Shown: positions 29,627-34,259 of the stretch, one piece after another
Position numbering within the stretch: the first letter of the stretch is position 1
How the letters are laid out: each line of letters begins with the position of its first letter
DNA from: Bacillota bacterium
Lineage (GTDB): Bacteria > Bacillota > Clostridia > Clostridiales > Clostridiaceae
Reading direction: 5' to 3'
Length of the DNA: 34,259 nucleotides
Assembly: GCA_030706015.1 (NCBI GenBank)
Contig: JAUZPI010000045.1
Location: forward strand, 1-34,259
Position numbers and translations under genes: made by a program
The notes under the pieces: generated by a model
Seen by the model: the letters and a program-made list of their open reading frames with translations, nothing else
What the model was told of the DNA's origin: nothing
The model's database searches: none

Positions 29627-29792
29627 GATTAATCTCCTTGTCTATCTTAATTTGTTTAGCTTCCTTAGCCTTTGTTGGATGATCGAACCATTCGCCACTA
29701 TCTATTAAGCGATTAAATTCGATCTCGTTGTCTGCCTCTATCACTCTCATCTTTTGAGTCGGATGATAGAGGCAACTTCGTTGAAATGTCAT
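29562..29792 (-). CDS. Small phage protein downstream of coat
   Basis: 76-aa. LYHPTQKMRVIEADNEIEFN then RLIDSGEWFDHPTKAKEAKQ is a short pattern (a D-x-E-x-x-x-L...GEWFDHP) that I know from small phage head-region proteins of unknown function. The start at ATG 29792 has AAGGAA at 6-nt spacing; the open frame extends to 29825 but lacks a better site. The C-terminus is Lys/Arg-rich. Confidence 0.6.
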   Translation of the reverse strand: MTFQRSCLYHPTQKMRVIEADNEIEFNRLIDSGEWFDHPTKAKEAKQIKIDKEINHEKPIRQHPRKRRNNGEDSSE

Positions 29793-29802
29793 TACAATTT
29801 CC

Positions 29803-31023
29803 TTATGACAACAACTTAACAGCATATTGTGGATGCCAGCTAAATCCGCATAGGATGTCTATACGCATGAAGTTTTGGTATCCCAGAATATCGCCAGTCT
29901 GCGTTACTGCAAGTGATAAACCAGTTTCAGGATCAATTGCGACACTGGAGTAAGGAACTTGTAGTTTATATAACGGAGGACAGACAATATCTAAAGCTCG
30001 TGCGGGATAAGCCACGTTCACATTGTAGTTACCTACAACGGTGACAGCTGCACCTGTTGGCACTGCATTATCAACGTTCTGCAAGGGGCTTGAAGTGCTG
30101 CTATTAATCACTGGAGAAACCGTAATTGTAATCGCACCACCTAGTAAGGACGATGCTGCTTGAGTAATTACAAATTGCATGTTCTGGCCAGTAGATTGAC
30201 GAGATAGTGGGTTAACACTATGGACTCCAGCAATGGAGATCAAATCACCAGGTAAGAAGTAATTTACTACTGCCGCACCACCACCATTAGCACCAGCTAG
30301 GATGATTGTGTTACCACTTGCAACTGCACCGTTCACAGTTAATGTGTCGGTAGAGTGAGAAGTAGGACCTGCACCTGCTACGTGCGTTACAATATTTTGA
30401 GATTGGAAAATATCAAAATAAGATAAGTGACCAATAGCTGATTGTCTTACGATGTCTTCGTTAAACACTGGAGTGAAGTTATTTAATAAAGCGCTTTTTA
30501 GCGAGCTACCATCACGAACCGTCATCGCCAAATATGCATCAGATGCAATATTGACACCCTGTTCTAATAATTTCGCACCGGCTAAATCTACGGTTTGGAA
30601 ACTATTAATTGGAGTACCTGCAGTGCCCGTGAAGAAATATAAAGCTTGTTCAGCTGATGCACTAATATCATGTTCCATTTGGGATATGATATTTTGGATC
30701 GCTGGTTGAATGAACATACGACTAAAATCTTCAATACGTAAAGACAAATCCTGAATCGTGTAGGCAATCAATGCATGATATTGATGAGCAACAGTGATTG
30801 TTTCAACAGTTTCAATGATGTCTTGTGGGACAGCAGTTGAACCATCGCCAATCACAAAGTTATTTTGTCTACGTACCTGTAAGGTATCGCCGATTTTATA
30901 ACCTGAACTATTGAAATCATCTTGATAAATACGCGAACCAGTCATAACGAAAGGTGCATTGTTGGCAAACATTGCTAAAGCGGTGTTACTAACTAATTGT
31001 GTCGTAATAAATTGATTGGGCAT
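29803..31023 (-). CDS. Major capsid (coat) protein, P22-like
   Basis: 406-aa, close to P22 gp5 (430). The N-terminal arm (FITTQLVSNTALAMFANN) precedes a conserved-looking ETVETITVAHQYHALIAYTI stretch and a long spine-helix region (FSRMFIQPAIQNIISQMEHD). The C-terminal third has FLPGDLISIAGVHSVNPLSR and QSTGQNMQFVITQAAS, the beta-rich portion typical of P22-type coat proteins. It would form the HK97-fold shell on the scaffold encoded just upstream. Confidence 0.85.
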   Translation of the reverse strand: MPNQFITTQLVSNTALAMFANNAPFVMTGSRIYQDDFNSSGYKIGDTLQVRRQNNFVIGDGSTAVPQDIIETVETITVAHQYHALIAYTIQDLSLRIEDFSRMFIQPAIQNIISQMEHDISASAEQALYFFTGTAGTPINSFQTVDLAGAKLLEQGVNIASDAYLAMTVRDGSSLKSALLNNFTPVFNEDIVRQSAIGHLSYFDIFQSQNIVTHVAGAGPTSHSTDTLTVNGAVASGNTIILAGANGGGAAVVNYFLPGDLISIAGVHSVNPLSRQSTGQNMQFVITQAASSLLGGAITITVSPVINSSTSSPLQNVDNAVPTGAAVTVVGNYNVNVAYPARALDIVCPPLYKLQVPYSSVAIDPETGLSLAVTQTGDILGYQNFMRIDILCGFSWHPQYAVKLLS

Positions 31024-31081
31024 GATAATGTTACTCCATCCGTGGTTTTAGTTCCTTGAATGGCTGGAGGACGCTAAATCC

Positions 31082-31876
31082 TTAGTGACCCTTCCAACCC
31101 TTCATCCGTTTACGTAAATCTCCTACCGGCGTTTTGTCGGTAACGGCATGCGTATTCGTGACTGGGTTGCTTTTGATCTGACCTAAAGGTCTAGGAGTAG
31201 ATGTTTTAGTATCTGCACCGTTGATCAAAGCGTGTGACATAGCCACAACTTCCGCTGCCTGATCCAATGGGTGTAGTTTAGATATACGGTCTAATTCAGA
31301 AGGGTTTTTACCAAGTTTGTAGAGCACTTCACCGGCGCTTCCTGCACCTTTCCTCGGCAATAATAAAGCAGCATCTCGCATGTGAGGAGTGAACGGGGCA
31401 TTTTCTCCACGAACAGTATCCTCAAAATCATCGTACTTATCGGAAGTATCATCAAGGTGCTTATGAAGCTCTTGATACTGCTTATGTACGTGTTGCATCC
31501 GTTCTGCTTCTTTAGCTTTACGCTCTTCCATTTCCTTATGTTGAAGCGCATAGCTCACTGCCTTGTGAATTTGCTCATCTACACTAGATGGTTGCCCATC
31601 ATTTGCGTAGGGATTTGCCTCAGGCTGCGCTCTTGAGTTTTGCGACATTTGAGATTGCAGGTTTTCAAACTGCGCCTTCATATTTCGCATTTCGCGCTGG
31701 TGTTTTCGTTCCTGTCGCCAGAGACGATCCTTTACACCATCCGGTAGGGTCTCCCCACCTTCATCCTTGGCCTCTTGAGTTTCCTCATTTGGCACATCCT
31801 TGGATTCGCCTAAACTCTCCATCACTTCGCCTGCAAGTCCATCCTGGCCTTGGCTAGACAAATTCTGATCGTCCAT
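31082..31876 (-). CDS. Scaffolding protein
   Basis: 264-aa, highly charged and helical: an acidic Gln/Glu-rich N-terminus, a long basic/acidic coiled coil (KDRLWRQERKHQREMRNMKA, MEERKAKEAERMQHVHKQYQ) and a basic C-terminal tip (DLRKRMKGWKGH), which in P22 scaffold binds coat. It sits between portal and coat, as in P22. I start at ATG 31876 (GGAG, 9-nt spacing) rather than the GTG at 31891. Confidence 0.85.
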   Translation of the reverse strand: MDDQNLSSQGQDGLAGEVMESLGESKDVPNEETQEAKDEGGETLPDGVKDRLWRQERKHQREMRNMKAQFENLQSQMSQNSRAQPEANPYANDGQPSSVDEQIHKAVSYALQHKEMEERKAKEAERMQHVHKQYQELHKHLDDTSDKYDDFEDTVRGENAPFTPHMRDAALLLPRKGAGSAGEVLYKLGKNPSELDRISKLHPLDQAAEVVAMSHALINGADTKTSTPRPLGQIKSNPVTNTHAVTDKTPVGDLRKRMKGWKGH

Positions 31877-32025
31877 AATCCACAACTCCACTCGGCAATT
31901 CTTTTGCCCCAGACATAGATAAGATGCTTATCTTTAATATTGCCGCCGTCTGTAAAGCGCCGCAAATTCCATTTGCGTATGTATCCAGAATACTCTCGTT
32001 TTGATGCATTGCAAGGAAAAGTCAA
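31822..32025 (-). CDS. Possible small gene between portal and scaffold (TTG start)
   Basis: 67-aa basic, Trp-rich protein (IRKWNLRRF, YVWGKRIAEW, CGLW). It would begin at TTG 32025, overlapping the portal stop (TTGA), and run 55 bp into the scaffold gene. It fills an otherwise empty 145-bp gap in a tightly packed operon, the main reason to list it. There is no independent ribosome binding site or homology. Confidence 0.3.
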   Translation of the reverse strand: MTFPCNASKREYSGYIRKWNLRRFTDGGNIKDKHLIYVWGKRIAEWSCGLWTIRICLAKARMDLQAK

Positions 32026-34193
32026 GGGGTATTTTTACTCTTCTCTGCTTTCATCTCATCACGATGAATATCTGCTAAGATCTTCGCAATTTGCGCATTG
32101 AAGTTCTGTTCACTATTCTTATGATCTAAACCATGTGTCACTCGAGCTTTCTCAAGATTTAATTCATGGTCATAGATATTAAGTTGTGTATCAGATTGTA
32201 TCTGTTGAGCCTTAAGCAACAACTCAGCATGCTCAAGCTTCAATCGTTCAGCATCAAGTTGTAACTTCTGCATTTTGTTTTGGATCTCAGCTTTCTTTTC
32301 TTCCATCTGCATTTGCATCATCATCTGCTCTGGATTTGGCTGTTTTGGTGGCGGCTCTTTGCCTTCTTCTTTCGCTAGAATATCTGGCGGAACAAGATTC
32401 TTAAGCCGCTCTTTAATCAATGGCATAAACTGTACATCTAAGTTAGCAGCCCAAAGATCTGCAATTAATGGGAATGCCTGTGGGAATGCTTGAATAGTTT
32501 GAGCTAAGAACTCCAATGCCGTGTCTTTTTGTACTGCAAATGATGGACCAGTATCGATCTCAACATCGTACTCACCACCATTTACTTCATTAACAACTTT
32601 TTCACCCATTTTTTGATTTAATACAACTGCCTCAGATTGACCATTCTTACGTGAGACCATCATATGACGCTCATCCTCACCTATTACATAAGGAAGAAGA
32701 TCATTAACAATTCTACCGCCTTGCTCAATTGCTTGATTCAAGTTATCAAAGAACACATAAGATGACATTGAACCTTCCATTTTGCGCTCACGACGAGCTT
32801 TACCAGAAATATCTCGGCCTTGCATTTGTTCGTTTTCAGAAAATCCAAGAATCTCACGTAAATCTTGCGTAGATGATTGAGCTGCAACAAATAACCCTTG
32901 TGATATCTCCCAAGCTGGAGATTTAATTGGCATCTGACCTGTTTTTGGATCAGGTTTAGCCATTAATGCGCCCATTTGTAGCTCAGGATTGCGCCATTGC
33001 TGTTCATAACCAATGATATTGTCAGGTGTTGCAATCCATTGCTCACGACGACGGTTCTTAAGCTCCGCCATCTGTTCACTACGCGCATAGTTCAAAGATT
33101 TCTGAGCATCACGTGCTTCATGGATGAATGATTTAGTATATTGCCTACCTTCAACGTAATAACTATCACCATCAACGAATGGAATTGGCAATTGCCTTGA
33201 TGGCCATTCCGAGAAATCTATAATCATGTCGCGAATCATACGATAATGCATGATCTTGTAATCTTGAGTCTGTCGTCTATCAACAATAGTTGGTATCTCA
33301 CGAGCTATAATCTCACCAATAATATTGTCTTTAACAAATTCACGATTATCTTCAAACTTTTTCTCTCGTTTTTCCCATTCATAATCAGTAACGACTTCTC
33401 CATTTGATAACTTATAAATGATCAATGGAAACCATTCCTTCTTAAACTGATCACAAATACAGATTGTGTCACGAGTCTGCCATTGAAAATCGAGTAACAT
33501 ATAAGGATCAACGAAGGATATGGGATTAACTACATAAGGATAAGTTGCAAAGAACTCATCACGAGTGAATATATAACGTCTTGAACACCAGTTGCCATCA
33601 CCTTTATGAGGCTTTGTTGCAGTTGGATCCCAAGAACACATTGTCGGATCTGTTACAATATCGTATCGTATAATCCTGTTAAAACTCTTGGGTGCTTCAT
33701 AATCAAGACACACTTGAAATGCACCATAACCCATCATAAGGGCTGATTTGAATGCAGTTTGATAAACTAGATCGTTTTGCGATTGATAACTTATGGTGCG
33801 AACCAAATCAGCTCGAAGATTTATCTGTTCCTGAGTTGCTTTACCTGTTAATGAGCGCACGATCAAATCAGGTTTGTTTTTCCTCTGTTCACCAACAATC
33901 TTCTTCGTTGCATCGTATAATTTATTAAACGTCATGGCTGGCTTGAACAATCTGGTAAACTCAGATCTCTCAACAGCAGTCCATTGGTCACGCAAGACAA
34001 AGTTCATGTCGTCTTTACCACGAACTATGTTTTCATTGAAATAACTTTGCCAAGTGTTTAAATCTTTATTGGCTTTATCAAGAACGTCACCTTCATCAAT
34101 GCCAGCTTTGTTAAGCTCATCAATTCGGAGTTCTTCCATCTCATTGATTTCTTCAGGATCAAGAGATTTTAAATCATCTGGTGTACGTTCCAT
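32022..34193 (-). CDS. Portal protein, P22-like
   Basis: 723-aa, the length of P22 gp1 (725). Recognisable portal segments: DLNTWQSYFNENIVRGKDDM, LFKPAMTFNKLYDATKKIVG, KSALMMGYGAFQVCLDYE, MCSWDPTATKPHKGDGNWCS and the GREISGKARRERK-like segment (QGRDISGKARRERKMEGS). The C-terminal 120 residues are a long Gln/Met/Glu-rich coiled coil (the barrel/crown helix: QMMMQMQMEEKKAEIQNKMQ). The dodecamer forms the DNA entry vertex. RBS AAGGA is upstream. The first 25 codons are duplicated at 1-75. Confidence 0.95.
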   Translation of the reverse strand: MERTPDDLKSLDPEEINEMEELRIDELNKAGIDEGDVLDKANKDLNTWQSYFNENIVRGKDDMNFVLRDQWTAVERSEFTRLFKPAMTFNKLYDATKKIVGEQRKNKPDLIVRSLTGKATQEQINLRADLVRTISYQSQNDLVYQTAFKSALMMGYGAFQVCLDYEAPKSFNRIIRYDIVTDPTMCSWDPTATKPHKGDGNWCSRRYIFTRDEFFATYPYVVNPISFVDPYMLLDFQWQTRDTICICDQFKKEWFPLIIYKLSNGEVVTDYEWEKREKKFEDNREFVKDNIIGEIIAREIPTIVDRRQTQDYKIMHYRMIRDMIIDFSEWPSRQLPIPFVDGDSYYVEGRQYTKSFIHEARDAQKSLNYARSEQMAELKNRRREQWIATPDNIIGYEQQWRNPELQMGALMAKPDPKTGQMPIKSPAWEISQGLFVAAQSSTQDLREILGFSENEQMQGRDISGKARRERKMEGSMSSYVFFDNLNQAIEQGGRIVNDLLPYVIGEDERHMMVSRKNGQSEAVVLNQKMGEKVVNEVNGGEYDVEIDTGPSFAVQKDTALEFLAQTIQAFPQAFPLIADLWAANLDVQFMPLIKERLKNLVPPDILAKEEGKEPPPKQPNPEQMMMQMQMEEKKAEIQNKMQKLQLDAERLKLEHAELLLKAQQIQSDTQLNIYDHELNLEKARVTHGLDHKNSEQNFNAQIAKILADIHRDEMKAEKSKNTP

Positions 34194-34259
34194 TGCCCCA
34201 TCCTTGGGTTATGTACGCTATGTATGTTTTTTATGGCGCAATCAATCATTGATCACGCC
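34119..34259. repeat. Right copy of 141-bp terminal direct repeat
   Basis: Identical to 1-141 and contiguous with the complete portal gene. Joining the ends restores one continuous late operon (terminase - small genes - DUF2829 - portal) and a 34,118-bp circle. Confidence 0.95.

Noticed and set aside
31291..31551. 86-aa minus-strand frame inside the scaffold gene
   Set aside because: Fully contained in the well-supported scaffold frame, with no ribosome binding site; an out-of-frame shadow, like the other long frames inside terL and the fibre genes.
1..34259. CRISPR array, insertion sequence, integrase or att core
   Set aside because: No regularly spaced repeats, transposase or recombinase signature were seen on either strand.

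Overview
The window is an apparently complete, circularly closed genome of a small AT-rich podovirus related to the P22 group in its virion proteins. The first and last 141 bp are identical, so the closed molecule is 34,118 bp and the contig breaks just upstream of the portal gene. P22-like virion genes are recognisable: portal, scaffold, coat, a gp4-like tail accessory factor, a gp10-like DNA-stabilisation protein, ejection proteins and short-tail fibres. Together with a GH108 endolysin they suggest a Gram-negative host. I see no integrase, CI-type repressor, CRISPR array, canonical tRNA or insertion sequence. The host cannot be named from this sequence.

Late half (minus strand). A candidate promoter at 5262-5291 is followed after about 70 bp by an intrinsic terminator (5150-5183). 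Next come a zinc-ribbon peptide, endolysin, a WGR-like protein, small and large terminase and small head genes. Transcription then crosses the contig ends (1/34259) to portal, scaffold, coat, tail-completion and ejection proteins and six or seven fibre or decoration genes. It stops at a bidirectional terminator at 15329-15353.

Control and replication (5.3-7.7 kb). Leftward genes encode a winged-helix replication-initiator-like protein, an unknown protein and a VRR-NUC nuclease. A strong rightward promoter (6872-6899) points away from the initiator gene and would make an RNA antisense to its leader, including a 9-bp GC hairpin. A 57-aa ribbon-helix-helix (RHH) protein is flanked by inverted copies of an 11-bp operator lying in a leftward and a rightward promoter, a minimal Arc-like switch.

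Early half (plus strand, 7.7-14.4 kb). This holds many small genes: tiny membrane proteins, a Sak4/RecA-like ATPase next to an SSB-like protein ending in the SSB C-terminal tip, a coiled-coil membrane anchor, two DUF2829 (Tad2-like, possible anti-Thoeris) proteins and an AlpA-like DNA-binding protein. A third DUF2829 protein lies in the late operon. The most unusual part is 10328-10713: 49% GC against 22-30% in its flanks, no credible ORF, and four consecutive RNA-like units. Each is closed by a perfect 7-9 bp stem and three of the four end in NCCA. A fifth, similar unit lies at 12264-12350 between the two early DUF2829 genes. They look tRNA-like in outline but lack canonical tRNA motifs.

A short minus-strand operon (15090-14451: basic peptide, RHH-like protein, two-TM protein) and a divergent small basic protein (15164-15343) close the early half.
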